Below, one piece after another: positions 46,848 to 56,503 of a stretch of DNA of 64,000 nucleotides. Below the pieces are notes generated by a model, which was not told the DNA's origin, did no database searches, and was given only the letters and a program-made list of their open reading frames with translations. Position 1 is the first letter of the stretch, and each line of letters opens with the position of its first letter. The stretch is from Candidatus Phaeomarinobacter ectocarpi (GTDB lineage: Bacteria; Pseudomonadota; Alphaproteobacteria; CGMCC-115125), in NCBI RefSeq assembly GCF_000689395.1, contig NZ_HG966617.1, positions 1,604,027 to 1,668,026 on the forward strand. The letters are read 5' to 3'. Position numbers and translations under genes: made by a program.

Positions 46848-48983
46848 ATGATGTCATCTTTGACCGCCCGTCCCCATCGCCCTTTCGGCTCCCTTCTTCG
46901 CAGCGCAGCGATGGCGGCTTTGCTGGTCCCCCTTGGGATGATGACGGCACATGCCCAGGCCGTGCCCACTGAGCGGCCGGCACCACCCGCCATTGATCCA
47001 AACGCGACGGTGCCCCTGCCCGGGCTGAACCTCACCTATGCGGACTACGCACTGGTGCAGTCTGCCCTGTCAGACGCGCAGTCAGGCGACTGGGTCACCG
47101 CCCGCACCACGGCAACCCGCATCAAGGATGAGACCGCCTCAAAGATCATTCGCTGGCTTGAACTCCAGGACAAGAACTCCGGCGCCAGCAGCATCGAGAT
47201 CACGACATTCCTGAACACCAATCAGGACTGGCCACGACGCGACCGGCTCGAACGCCGCGCCGAGGAAGCCTTGTTGGCGGAGCGTCCGGACACCGGCTCC
47301 ATCCTGTCCTGGTTTGACCTCAACCCGCCGATCACCGGCGAAGGCAAGATCCGCTTTGGGGAGGCCCTCATCGAAGCCGGGGATACCGACCGGGGCCGCG
47401 ACATGGTCCGCACCGGCTGGATCGACCATGACTTTGAGAGCACCCGTGAAGCCCAGATCATCCGCCAGCACCGCAATACCCTGCGCCGGGAGGATCACAT
47501 CGCCCGCCTCGACCGGTTGTTGTGGGACAAGGACGCAACCGATGCCCGGCAGATGGCGTCGCTCGTCGGCGCGGACCATGCAGCTCTTGCCGAAGCCCGC
47601 ATCCGGCTGGCGAGACGCAGCGCCGGCGTGGATGGCGCTGTCAATGCAGTGCCCGCCAATCTGGCCAACAATCCCGGACTGCTGCTCGAACGCGCCCGCT
47701 GGCGGCGGCGCAATGGCACACCGGACGATGCCGTCCCGCTCATTCTGCGCGCGCCCACCACGGGTGAAGAAATGGTCCGCCCGGACGAGTTCTGGCGCGA
47801 GCGCCATCTGCACGCACGGCGCCTGCTCAAGGAAAGAGACTTCCGCACGGCCTATGACCTGGTGCGCAACCACGGCATGTCATCGGGCGTATCATTTGCC
47901 GAAGGTGAGTGGCTTGCGGGCTGGATTGCTTTGCGGTTTCTCAATGATCCCACCAAGGCCTATTTCCACTTCCGCACCCTTGCAGCAAATGTGAAGACAC
48001 CCATCAGCAAGGCCCGGGCCGAGTATTGGGCAGGCCGGGCCGCACAGGCTGACGGTCGCAAGGAAGATGCCGGCTTTTACTATCAGCGCGCCTCGGAACA
48101 CGACACCACCTTCTACGGCCAACTGGCACGCCAGTCGCTGCTGGGAGGCATCAACACAATCAACATCGTGGCCGACGGGCGCAAGGCACCGGCGACCTTC
48201 AACATGTCCAGCGCAGTTGCAGCCATGAAGATGCTCAACGCCCTTGGTGAAGAACGTCTTGTGACCGCTTTCTTCTATCATCTGTCCCGCTACCTGACGG
48301 ATGCCGGCGACCTGGAAGCCATGGCCAACTGGCTGCGCATCGCTGGACGCCCGAACCTGGCTGTCCGCACCGCCAAGATTGCGTCCCGCAAGGGCATTGA
48401 GTTGCCCGACTTTGCATATCCCACAAATGCCCTTCCGAACGTGCCGTCGGCTGGGTCACCTGTTGAACGGGCACTAGCCTTCGGCATTTCGCGTCAGGAA
48501 AGCGAATTCAACCCGCAGGCCGTCAGCCATGCTGGTGCGCGCGGCCTGATGCAGCTTATGCCGGGCACAGCCAAGCGGACAGCAAATGCCTATGGGCTGC
48601 CCTACAGCAAGTCCCGCCTGCTGACGGACCCCACCTACAACGCCCAAATCGGCATCACCCATCTGGGTGATCTGCTGGATGAGTTTGGCGGCTCCTACAT
48701 TCTCACCATTGCCGCCTACAACGCAGGTGGTGGCCGGGTAAATCAGTGGATTGCCACCTATGGCGATCCGCGCACACCGGGCATCGACCCCATTGACTGG
48801 GTCGAGCAGATCCCATTCTCCGAGACCCGCAATTATGTTCAGCGGGTTTTGGAAAACACGCAGGTGTATCGCGCGCGTCTTGCTGGTGGCCCCGTCAATG
48901 TGAACCTCATCGAGGACCTTCACCGTGCCGGTGTTGTACCTTCTGCGCCGCCCGCCTCTGTGCCGGTACCGGCAACCCAATAA
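46848..48983 (+). CDS. Soluble lytic murein transglycosylase (Slt70-like)
   Basis: The enzyme cleaves peptidoglycan to 1,6-anhydro-muropeptides in the periplasm. The 711-residue protein starts with a signal peptide (MMSSLTARPHRPFGSLLRSA, then a hydrophobic core ending HAQA) and a long alpha-superhelical U domain. The C-terminal goose-lysozyme-like domain has FGISRQESEFNPQAVSHAGA with catalytic E551, RGLMQLMPGTAKRTAN and LTIAAYNAGGGRVNQW. The frame is open 50 codons upstream, but only ATG 46848 or 46851 puts the signal peptide at the N-terminus. Confidence 0.93.
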   Translation: MMSSLTARPHRPFGSLLRSAAMAALLVPLGMMTAHAQAVPTERPAPPAIDPNATVPLPGLNLTYADYALVQSALSDAQSGDWVTARTTATRIKDETASKIIRWLELQDKNSGASSIEITTFLNTNQDWPRRDRLERRAEEALLAERPDTGSILSWFDLNPPITGEGKIRFGEALIEAGDTDRGRDMVRTGWIDHDFESTREAQIIRQHRNTLRREDHIARLDRLLWDKDATDARQMASLVGADHAALAEARIRLARRSAGVDGAVNAVPANLANNPGLLLERARWRRRNGTPDDAVPLILRAPTTGEEMVRPDEFWRERHLHARRLLKERDFRTAYDLVRNHGMSSGVSFAEGEWLAGWIALRFLNDPTKAYFHFRTLAANVKTPISKARAEYWAGRAAQADGRKEDAGFYYQRASEHDTTFYGQLARQSLLGGINTINIVADGRKAPATFNMSSAVAAMKMLNALGEERLVTAFFYHLSRYLTDAGDLEAMANWLRIAGRPNLAVRTAKIASRKGIELPDFAYPTNALPNVPSAGSPVERALAFGISRQESEFNPQAVSHAGARGLMQLMPGTAKRTANAYGLPYSKSRLLTDPTYNAQIGITHLGDLLDEFGGSYILTIAAYNAGGGRVNQWIATYGDPRTPGIDPIDWVEQIPFSETRNYVQRVLENTQVYRARLAGGPVNVNLIEDLHRAGVVPSAPPASVPVPATQ

Positions 48984-48987
48984 GAGC

Positions 48988-50217
48988 CTAGCCAACAAGA
49001 CCCAGTCGCTGTGCCAACCCAAAGCCGAGCAAGGCCAGGCTCGCGCCTGCGCCGAGCATAGGCACGATGAGAGACACCTTGAAGGGCGGAGTGCCGTAGT
49101 CCTTTGAGCGACGCAGTGCCAGCAAGGCAACATTTGCAATCGCAAACACTGTCAGGACGGCAAAGCTCGCATAGGATGCCAGCTCGGCAATCGGCAGCGT
49201 CAGCGCAAAGATCAATACAATCAACGCAACGCCGACAATCGCCACGTCAGGTGTCCGCGTGACGGGATTCACATGCGCCAGGATCTTCGGCAACCGATCA
49301 AGCTGCGCCATGCCATAGAGCAACCGGGATGCCATGATCATCTGGATCAAAGCCCCGTTCACGACAGCCAGAATGGCAATGGAACTGAGAATGGCCGGGT
49401 TGCCCCCACTGGCCTCAAACACATGCGCCAAAGGGGCATCGCTTGTCCCAAGCTCCCCCGGCTCAATGATCAGAACCGATATCGTCGTCAGCAGAACATA
49501 AAGCAGTGTACTGACGGCCAGCGTCGTAATGATCGCAATTGGCAACGTCCTGCTTGGCGACTTTACCTCTTCCGCCATGTTCACGATGTCCTCAAACCCG
49601 ATGAAGGCAAAGAAAGCCAAAACGCTTGAGGAAATAACCAGCAGCCAGACAAACCCGTCCATACCAGGCCAGATATCAGGGAGAGCCGCCGGGAGATTTT
49701 CAAGGACCGGCAACCCTGCGCCAATGACAAGCAGCAACCCGCCAATCTCAATCAGCGTCGTAACAGCAACGACGATGAGGGACTGGGACACACCCCAGAA
49801 GGTAATGACAGCCAGAAGTGATATCACGCCCACCAGCGCAACCCATCCCGGCACTGCAACCAGTTCATTGAGGTAGCCTACAAATCCCAGCAATACCGCA
49901 GCTGACGACGTGATGCCGGAGAACGCCACCAGCAGACCCGTGATTGTCGTCAGCCACGGTTTGGAAAAGGCCACACTGACATAGGTCGCTTCTCCCCCGG
50001 CCCGTGGAAACTGCGTTGCAAGCTCTGCGTAGGAAAAGGCTGACAACCCCGCGAGCAGACCAGCCAGCAGAAAAGCAACCGGCGCTGCCATTCCGGCAAC
50101 CGCAGCAACCTCTCCCACCAGAACATAGATGCCTGCACCGATGGTAACGCCGATGCCGTAGAGCGTCAGCAGCACCGGGCCGAGCGCCCGTTTGAGATGT
50201 GGTTGTTCCGACGTCGA
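48988..50217 (-). CDS. APC superfamily amino acid permease
   Basis: The 409-residue inner-membrane protein has about twelve hydrophobic helices. It opens with GPVLLTLYGIGVTIGAGIYV, the substrate-binding unwound helix 1 of APC transporters, and LSAFSYAELATQFPRAGGEA follows. FFAFIGFEDIVNMAEEVKSP is helix 6. The substrate is not clear. I chose ATG 50217 over 50235. It is convergent with the transglycosylase gene, with a gap of only four bases. Confidence 0.9.
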   Translation of the reverse strand, partial: STSEQPHLKRALGPVLLTLYGIGVTIGAGIYVLVGEVAAVAGMAAPVAFLLAGLLAGLSAFSYAELATQFPRAGGEATYVSVAFSKPWLTTITGLLVAFSGITSSAAVLLGFVGYLNELVAVPGWVALVGVISLLAVITFWGVSQSLIVVAVTTLIEIGGLLLVIGAGLPVLENLPAALPDIWPGMDGFVWLLVISSSVLAFFAFIGFEDIVNMAEEVKSPSRTLPIAIITTLAVSTLLYVLLTTISVLIIEPGELGTSDAPLAHVFEASGGNPAILSSIAILAVVNGALIQMIMASRLLYGMAQLDRLPKILAHVNPVTRTPDVAIVGVALIVLIFALTLPIAELASYASFAVLTVFAIANVALLALRRSKDYGTPPFKVSLIVPMLGAGASLALLGFGLAQRLGLVG

Positions 50218-50341
50218 CATAAGACGAGCCCTCACCGCACAAAGAAATACGCCGCCACTGCCACAGGGGCAATGACGGCGAATTCAAATCTGAATGTGAA
50301 CAGCTTAGGGCAAATCCACCCTGAGGCCTTGAGCTAGATCA

Positions 50342-50956
50342 TTACTGCATCATGGCAGAAACGATCATGCAGTCAGCTGCCGCAATACCCAGTGTGGTGC
50401 ACGCAGCTGAAGCCTGAGGCATGCTCTCAAAACCGCCAATGCGCAGGCGATGGAAAACACCGCGCTCACCAAGATCAATCGGCTGCACATAAAGCGTGTT
50501 GCTGGTAAGCGTCGATCCGTATTTCGTGTTGGCCTGTTCAAAGCCACGCTGAGCATTTTCAGCGGATGCAAAGGAGCCAAGCTGCAACGCAAAACCGGGA
50601 TCAACCTTGGAGGCTGTTGCGGGCTGGCTGCCGATCGCACCGCCGGCGATGTCTGCACGGCGCGATGGAATGATGCTGCGCGGGCTGGAGGCCGGAGCAG
50701 AGGCATCGGGAATGGCGGCCGTCACGATCATGTCACCCTCATCCGCCGCGATCACGGCTTCAATCAGCGACGTAAGCATTTCGCGGTCGTAGCTACCCAG
50801 CTCATCAGCGATTTCCTCAGCCTGGACCTTGCCGGACATGCCGAGCACAAGGGCAACCAGCAGCAATCCAGCGAGCGCCGTGTTCAGCGCTTCACGATTG
50901 GACAGCAGACGTGTCAGCAGGCTCGACATGGAGTGTGTGGTCATCTGAGCAAACAT
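50342..50956 (-). CDS. SPOR domain protein, membrane-anchored
   Basis: SPOR domains bind denuded peptidoglycan at the division septum. The 204-residue protein has one hydrophobic segment (about residues 26-44) that could be an anchor or uncleaved signal. A low-complexity linker follows, then a C-terminal SPOR domain (about 120-200) with DPGFALQLGSFASAENAQRG and VFHRLRIGGFESMPQASAAC. GGAGAGG lies at a good distance from ATG 50956. It is divergent from a second SPOR-domain protein at 51163. Confidence 0.85.
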   Translation of the reverse strand: MFAQMTTHSMSSLLTRLLSNREALNTALAGLLLVALVLGMSGKVQAEEIADELGSYDREMLTSLIEAVIAADEGDMIVTAAIPDASAPASSPRSIIPSRRADIAGGAIGSQPATASKVDPGFALQLGSFASAENAQRGFEQANTKYGSTLTSNTLYVQPIDLGERGVFHRLRIGGFESMPQASAACTTLGIAAADCMIVSAMMQ

Positions 50957-51162
50957 GGGGCCTCTCCCCGCAATGAAATTACAGGGCCTATGCTCGACGA
51001 ACGGGGTAAAGGAAGTGTTGCCAGAATGAGGAACAATTGAGGCATGTCCTTTGCCTGCAATTCGCCTGAATTCCGTCTTAAGCGGATTGTAAGGTTAAGC
51101 CGTAAACTGTGTGTGACCAGACGAATTGGCCTTGGAAGCGGCCCGGAACAGGAATGTCAGCC

Positions 51163-52275
51163 ATGCGTGCTTTTGCATCTTGCGCTTTTGCAGTTTTGCT
51201 TGGATTTGCAGGCTTTTCAGCCTCATCAGCGGCCCATGCTGCGGCCTCAGCAGTCGTGATTGACGCGCGAAACGGCGACGTCCTGCTGGCAGACAATGCC
51301 GACAACCGCCAGCATGCCGCCGCTCTTCCCAAGCTCATGACCATCTATTTGATGTTCGAAGCCTTTGAAACAGGCACCGTCAAACCCACCACAAACATTT
51401 TCGTGACCGGCACCGCAATCCAGCAGCCGCAGCCAAAACTCGGCCTTGATCATTTTGACACCATTGCGGCCGGCGACGCGCTCGATGCCGTCCTTGCCGC
51501 CTCCGCCAACGACGCGGCTGCTGTTCTGGCTGAATTTCTGGCAGGGTCCGAAGTCCGCTTTGTGGCCATGATGAATGAAAAAGCCAAAGAGCTTGGCCTC
51601 ACACAGACAAGCTTCGTCAATATCTCAGGCGCCCCGCACCCCAAGCAGTTCTCCACACCACGCGACATGATCCGGTTCTCACTGGCCCTCATGCGCACAT
51701 TCCCGGAGCGGGCCAAGGGTCTCGTGGGCACAAGTTTCGCCTGGAAAGGCATCACCTATCAGGGACCGCGGAACTTCCTGAGCGCCCTGTCCGGCAATAG
51801 CTCAGCCAGCACCGCTGGTGCAAACATCGCGCCCAAGGTCAATCGTGCCAAGACGGGCAAAGCCGGCGACCGAGACGTTATTGCCGTCGTCTGGAACGCC
51901 ACCAATGCTGCAAACGCCGATCAGCTTATCGTCGCGTCGCTGAATGCGGCGAAAGCCAACAAGCTTGCGCCGGCCCCCACGCCGGTCGCAACCACAACGA
52001 CACCTGCCCCGACAACAGCCGCTGCCATCGTCACCGGCGATTGGGGTGTCCAGCTTGGGGCATTTTCAACGGAAGCAGCCGCCAAGGCACAGCTTTCAGC
52101 TGCCACCAAAATTTCGCCCCAGCTCGCGCAGGCCACCACACGAGTCGAACCGCTGCAGCGGGCTACCGGCACGCTCTACCGGGCCAAGTATCTTGGTGTG
52201 GATGAAGCAACAGCGCGTAGCATCTGCAGCCAGCTCAAGGCTGCAGGCGCCGCCTGCATTCCGCTTTCAAAGTAA
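51163..52275 (+). CDS. D-alanyl-D-alanine carboxypeptidase-like protein (S11) with SPOR domain, catalytic serine missing
   Basis: The 370-residue protein has a signal peptide (MRAFASCAFAVLLGFAGFSA), an S11 peptidase domain and a C-terminal SPOR domain (about 290-370, WGVQLGAFSTEAAAKAQLSA). In the SxxK motif the serine is alanine and the next residues are changed: AALPKLMTIYLMFEAF, A54-L55-P56-K57, where active enzymes read SLTK. SAN (S114-N116) and KTG (K230-G232) are kept. It is therefore probably a non-catalytic peptidoglycan-binding protein. ATG 51163 is preferred over 51154 because of AGGA spacing. Confidence 0.88.
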   Translation: MRAFASCAFAVLLGFAGFSASSAAHAAASAVVIDARNGDVLLADNADNRQHAAALPKLMTIYLMFEAFETGTVKPTTNIFVTGTAIQQPQPKLGLDHFDTIAAGDALDAVLAASANDAAAVLAEFLAGSEVRFVAMMNEKAKELGLTQTSFVNISGAPHPKQFSTPRDMIRFSLALMRTFPERAKGLVGTSFAWKGITYQGPRNFLSALSGNSSASTAGANIAPKVNRAKTGKAGDRDVIAVVWNATNAANADQLIVASLNAAKANKLAPAPTPVATTTTPAPTTAAAIVTGDWGVQLGAFSTEAAAKAQLSAATKISPQLAQATTRVEPLQRATGTLYRAKYLGVDEATARSICSQLKAAGAACIPLSK

Positions 52276-52293
52276 GAGAGTACTCCGACACCT

Positions 52294-52692
52294 CTATACG
52301 AGGCTGGCCGCTTCGGTCGTCAGCTTGGCGCACAGACCTGTCCCCAGTGGTGGCAGGGCTGTTTCAAGCTGATGGATGGTATCCGGGCTGGCAGCACGCA
52401 CAGATAATGGCGTCTCGGGAAAAGCCCTCAACTGCGCATCACCCTTGTGGAGCACTACCAGGTTTTCATGCCGGGGATCACTTTCGAGCCTGTCGAACAG
52501 GGACAGGACAGCCATGCGCGGGCCTTCAATCACCTGAATGAAGCCACGATTACCTGTCAGTAAGATGCCGGTAATGCCGTCACGCACATTGTTGCGCCGG
52601 GCGCAGGCGACAAGGTGGGACAGATCATCAGGGTGATAACACCCGTTCGCCCCGCTCACATCACTCACATACGCCAACTGGCAGAACGCCAT
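52294..52692 (-). CDS. BLUF domain blue-light photoreceptor
   Basis: BLUF proteins bind FAD and respond to blue light. This 132-residue protein is essentially one BLUF domain: CQLAYVSDVSG with the flavin-contacting Y8, RRNNVRDGITGILLTG with N35, and RGFIQVIEGPRMAV with Q53. The N-to-Q spacing equals that of AppA, with a three-residue insertion before the asparagine. No output domain is attached, so it would act through a partner. GAGGGCAC precedes the ATG. It is convergent with the carboxypeptidase-like gene. Confidence 0.9.
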   Translation of the reverse strand: MAFCQLAYVSDVSGANGCYHPDDLSHLVACARRNNVRDGITGILLTGNRGFIQVIEGPRMAVLSLFDRLESDPRHENLVVLHKGDAQLRAFPETPLSVRAASPDTIHQLETALPPLGTGLCAKLTTEAASLV

Positions 52693-52797
52693 GTGCCCTC
52701 ACGCAAGTTTCTCGCACGAACCCATATTCGTCGTTCGTAAAACTCTGCGCGCAAATGGTAAACGGTCTGTTAATCCGCCTGCGGATCAGTCCCCAAA

Positions 52798-53826
52798 TCA
52801 GTACAAGACGTCGTCAATGGGCTTCAGAGGCGCGGGCACATCGTCCATCCCAAGCATCTGCTTGAGATCGATCTCGATGGTTGTGGAGATGGCCGACACA
52901 GGTACGTCATGTACCCCACCTTCAAACGGGTCTTCGGTGGAGTCGCTCACTTTCTCCATCACATAAAACACCCATGAAATGAGCATCGTGAAGGGAACAA
53001 GCACAAACATGTACTCCTGCCCCATCAGTTGGCTGAGAGCGTGTGTCTCCACCTCGCCCTGAAAGGCATCCAGGAACCCGAATGGCAGCAGGATAACGAA
53101 CAGCCACGTGAAAACCGTCCCGAAAAACGCAATCTGTCGAGGGAACGGCGTCTTGTCGATGCGCTCTGCCTTGCCCTGGCTGTCATAGAACCGCGTGATC
53201 ATGTCCATCATCGACACCTCGCGGATCGGGTCGAGCTGTCCTTCAAGTGCCAGGTCACGCACATCAGCGCCCTGCAGCCGCATGATCTGGGTCGCCGGGT
53301 TGCCGCACTTTTCCACAACGTCAATTTCTTCCTGCTCCAGATAACGCAGGTAGCTTTCCTTGCGCTGATGGAACGCGTGATCATCCATATCGCGGCGGAA
53401 ATCGAAAATGCGGGTGCGTGGTTTGACGCGCAGGCGCGTCGTGGTCCGCAGCTGGAACGCTAATGCATTGACCCAGGCAATATGGCGGCGCATCAAATCC
53501 AGCTGCGCCCCATGATCAACCCGTCCATTGTCATCATGGATCAAATGGCAGACCAGATTGCCCCAGCTGCGGCTGTCATTGATGATGGCACCCCAGATCA
53601 TTCGAGCTTCCCACCAGCGCGCGTAAGACGAATTGCTCTTGAACCCCAGATAGAGCGCAACCGCGATGCCAATGGTCGAGACCGGAAGAAATGGCACCGC
53701 CAGAAACTCCCACCCCAGGAACTCGAAGCAATAGACAATCAGGGCCGACCAGACGCCGACAAGCAGCAAAAAGCGCCATGAGTCATTGAAGACATGCGCA
53801 GCTCTAATATTGCGGCGGACATACAT
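52798..53826 (-). CDS. Bestrophin-family ion channel
   Basis: Bacterial bestrophins form pentameric anion or cation channels in the inner membrane. The 342-residue protein has SWRFLLLVGVWSALIVYCFE (helix 1), VALYLGFKSNSSYARWWEAR followed by MIWGAIINDSRSWGN, the most conserved block. A cytoplasmic helical part and a second pair of helices near PRQIAFFGTVFTWLFVILLP and LVPFTMLISWVFYVMEK complete it. It begins 40 bp after the carbonic anhydrase stop on the same strand, so the two are probably one unit. Confidence 0.91.
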   Translation of the reverse strand: MYVRRNIRAAHVFNDSWRFLLLVGVWSALIVYCFEFLGWEFLAVPFLPVSTIGIAVALYLGFKSNSSYARWWEARMIWGAIINDSRSWGNLVCHLIHDDNGRVDHGAQLDLMRRHIAWVNALAFQLRTTTRLRVKPRTRIFDFRRDMDDHAFHQRKESYLRYLEQEEIDVVEKCGNPATQIMRLQGADVRDLALEGQLDPIREVSMMDMITRFYDSQGKAERIDKTPFPRQIAFFGTVFTWLFVILLPFGFLDAFQGEVETHALSQLMGQEYMFVLVPFTMLISWVFYVMEKVSDSTEDPFEGGVHDVPVSAISTTIEIDLKQMLGMDDVPAPLKPIDDVLY

Positions 53827-53866
53827 GTTGAGTGCTCCGGTGTGCAGTCGTCAGATCAGCCCGACG

Positions 53867-54484
53867 CTATGCGGCATCGTTCTTGAGGCCGTCAGCCGTG
53901 TGGGTGCAAAGACCCTTCACGATGCCATCGGCAATCGAATAGACCCATCCATGAACTTCCACCTCGCCGCCACGCTCCCAAGCGTGCCGCAGGATGGTCG
54001 TGTTCGCTACATTGCGAACCTGTTCGATCACATTGAGTTCGCACAATCGGTTGACCCGGTCTTCTTCGCTCATACTGTCATCGAAGTCCGCATGGTGGAG
54101 ACGGGCCACGTCGCGAATATGATGCAGCCAATTGTCGATCAGCCCATGATCTGCATCATCGAGCGATGCCTTGACGCCACCACAGCCATAATGGCCACAG
54201 ACGATCACGTGCTTCACTTTCAGCACTTCAACCGCATACTGAATAACCGACAGGCAGTTGAGATCAGAGGGCACAACCACATTGGCGATGTTCCTGTGAA
54301 CGAACACGCCGCCCGGTGGCAGATCTACAATCTCATTGGCAGGCACACGACTATCCGCACACCCGATCCACAGAAACTCCGGCGACTGCTGTTCAGCCAG
54401 TGAGCTGAAGAAGTTCGGGTTGATTTCCTTCAGCCGGTCCGCCCAAAGACGGTTGCGCGTAAAAAGTTCAGATATCTGCGTCAT
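53867..54484 (-). CDS. Beta-class carbonic anhydrase
   Basis: The enzyme interconverts CO2 and bicarbonate. The 205-residue protein has the zinc ligands in LWIGCADSRVPANEI (C42, with the D44-R46 dyad) and VCGHYGCGGVKAS (H98, C101). VHRNIANVV follows the first motif. ATG 54484 (MTQISELFTRNRLWADRL) is preferred over TTG 54505 by family start. It is directly upstream of the bestrophin gene. Confidence 0.94.
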   Translation of the reverse strand: MTQISELFTRNRLWADRLKEINPNFFSSLAEQQSPEFLWIGCADSRVPANEIVDLPPGGVFVHRNIANVVVPSDLNCLSVIQYAVEVLKVKHVIVCGHYGCGGVKASLDDADHGLIDNWLHHIRDVARLHHADFDDSMSEEDRVNRLCELNVIEQVRNVANTTILRHAWERGGEVEVHGWVYSIADGIVKGLCTHTADGLKNDAA

Positions 54485-54570
54485 GAATAAGTCAAATGCC
54501 TGCAAATCAATAGAAAAGACGGGTCTTTATGACCTGACCAGGCGTCGAATGGCCAGACCCAATTTGGATG

Positions 54571-56391
54571 TCAGCTGGCATACACCTGACGCCCACCGGA
54601 CCAAGTTTCCAGAACTTTGATTTGAGAAATCTCGTTTTCCGGCACCTTGCGTGGGTCATTGTCGAGGACCACAAAGTCAGCAAATTTGCCCACCTCGAGC
54701 GACCCCACCTCATGGTCTGAATGGCACTGCCATGCGGCCACCCGGGTGATCGACAAAATGGCTTCCTCAACGGTCACGCGCTCATCCGCATTGAGGGTCG
54801 AACTTGGTTCTTTCCACATTTGCCGGGTAACAGCGTTTTCGATGCACCTAAGCGGACCCATCTCGGAAACCGGCTCATCTGAATGCATCGTCCATGGAAT
54901 ATCCGCATCCTGACACGACCGTGCCCGGCCCAGCAGTTTAGCCTTCTCCGGGCCAAACACTTCGTCCCTGAAGGCTTTTGCCCAGTAGTAGATATGCCCA
55001 ATCAGAAAACTAGGTGACAGACCGAGCTTCTTGATGCGGGCAATCTGTTCGTCATGAAGGACGGAGCAATGCTCGATCCGATACCGCATGTCCCGCGGCG
55101 CGCCGGCTTCGTAAGCGGCTTCAAAGGCATCCAGCGTATTATCAATCGCCTGGTCACCATTGGCATGCACCACAACCTGCCAGCCTTCGAGTGCCCTCTG
55201 TGTGACCTGTTGCTTCAAATCTGCAGCTTCAACATAGGCCATCCCTTTATCGTCGCGACCCAGGTACGGCTCGCGCTGCAAGCCCGTGCGGCCTTGATTG
55301 GATCCATCGGAAACAATCTTCCAGCCAGTGGCGCGCGCAAATTCATTGCCCTGCCCAAACGACACGTCTGTCTTGTCCCAGGTATCAGCAAAGCTGCCGA
55401 ACAGTGAGTACCGCAACCGCGTGGTCATGTGACCACTTCGTGCAAATGCATCGAACGCAGCCAGCTCATTAGCCCCCTGAAAGCTGCCCGACGCCTGGTC
55501 GCAGAAGGTCGTGATACCAACCTGATTGGCCCGGTCACACACATGCTTGCAGGCGGCGGGAACGTCTTCCAGCGCCATGGCAGCAAGATTATGCGCCAAC
55601 ACCTGACCGAATGCAGGACCGCCCTGACACACACCATTGAGAGACCCATCGCTGTTGCGCCCGAAGGCTGCACCATCTGGGTCCGGCGTCTCAGCGGACA
55701 GACCGGCAATCTTGAACGCTGCGGAATTGCAGTAGGCAATGTGGAGCGACGCGTTGAACAGCAGACAGGGCGTGTCGCCAGTGACCGGATCAAGCATCTC
55801 ACAGGTGATCGCATCGGGACCGTCCTGAAGAGACGGATCAAACTGTCGCCCAATAATCCACTCGCCCTCATTGGCGGACTTTGCCAGCTCACCAACGCGA
55901 TCCAGCACCGAAGCAACCGTCGGGCAATTCACCGCGCCGACATCTTCAAACCGGCTGAGCATGGCAATCGGGAAAAAGTGCATATGCGGCTCAATGAAGC
56001 CGGGCAAAATGGTCTTGCCTCCTGCATCCACTATCGTGGCGGTATCAGGAACACTGGCCCGCACATCCTCCAGAGATCCGACCGCAAGGATTTTGTCGCC
56101 GTCAATTGCCAGCGCTTCTGCAATTGAGAAATCGGCATCGGCCGTGATCACCGTTGCATTTGTGAAGATCGTCAGGCCCACGGCTTGTGGTGGCACGCCC
56201 AGGCTCTCATTCTTCCAGGCAAGCGCATTGGCGGACGCTGCCATATGAGGCAAGGACAGAAGACCAAGTTCGCCCAGAACAGGCGCGCAACACGGGCATC
56301 CAAACAGATCTGTCGCTTTGCCATGATGGCTGCCACAACCACTCTTTGCGGATACGCTCCGCACCCCATCAATCGTCCCTGACTGTTCCAT
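54571..56391 (-). CDS. Amidohydrolase (YtcJ-like, family 3) with Cys/His-rich N-terminal extension
   Basis: The 606-residue protein is a metal-dependent hydrolase of the YtcJ type. The N-terminal beta-sandwich strand is LTIFTNATVITADADFSIAE, the metal-binding motif is FIEPHMHFF (H136, H138), then VVVHANGDQAIDNTLDAFEA, RYRIEHCSVLHDEQIARI, and TMHSDEPVSEMGPL near the active site. The substrate is unknown. Before the catalytic domain lie about 70 unusual residues with CGSHH (C19, H22, H23) and GCPCCAPVLG (C32, C34, C35), which could bind a metal. It is divergent from the NSS symporter. Confidence 0.88.
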   Translation of the reverse strand: MEQSGTIDGVRSVSAKSGCGSHHGKATDLFGCPCCAPVLGELGLLSLPHMAASANALAWKNESLGVPPQAVGLTIFTNATVITADADFSIAEALAIDGDKILAVGSLEDVRASVPDTATIVDAGGKTILPGFIEPHMHFFPIAMLSRFEDVGAVNCPTVASVLDRVGELAKSANEGEWIIGRQFDPSLQDGPDAITCEMLDPVTGDTPCLLFNASLHIAYCNSAAFKIAGLSAETPDPDGAAFGRNSDGSLNGVCQGGPAFGQVLAHNLAAMALEDVPAACKHVCDRANQVGITTFCDQASGSFQGANELAAFDAFARSGHMTTRLRYSLFGSFADTWDKTDVSFGQGNEFARATGWKIVSDGSNQGRTGLQREPYLGRDDKGMAYVEAADLKQQVTQRALEGWQVVVHANGDQAIDNTLDAFEAAYEAGAPRDMRYRIEHCSVLHDEQIARIKKLGLSPSFLIGHIYYWAKAFRDEVFGPEKAKLLGRARSCQDADIPWTMHSDEPVSEMGPLRCIENAVTRQMWKEPSSTLNADERVTVEEAILSITRVAAWQCHSDHEVGSLEVGKFADFVVLDNDPRKVPENEISQIKVLETWSGGRQVYAS

Positions 56392-56503
56392 ATGCCCGCT
56401 TGCCCCCTAAACGCATTTATCGGCTATTCTTTGGTCAACTGTGGCACGCCTCGCCACCAATAAAAACGCTCTGATGACAACTGCCCGGTGAAAAGCTCCC
56501 ACA

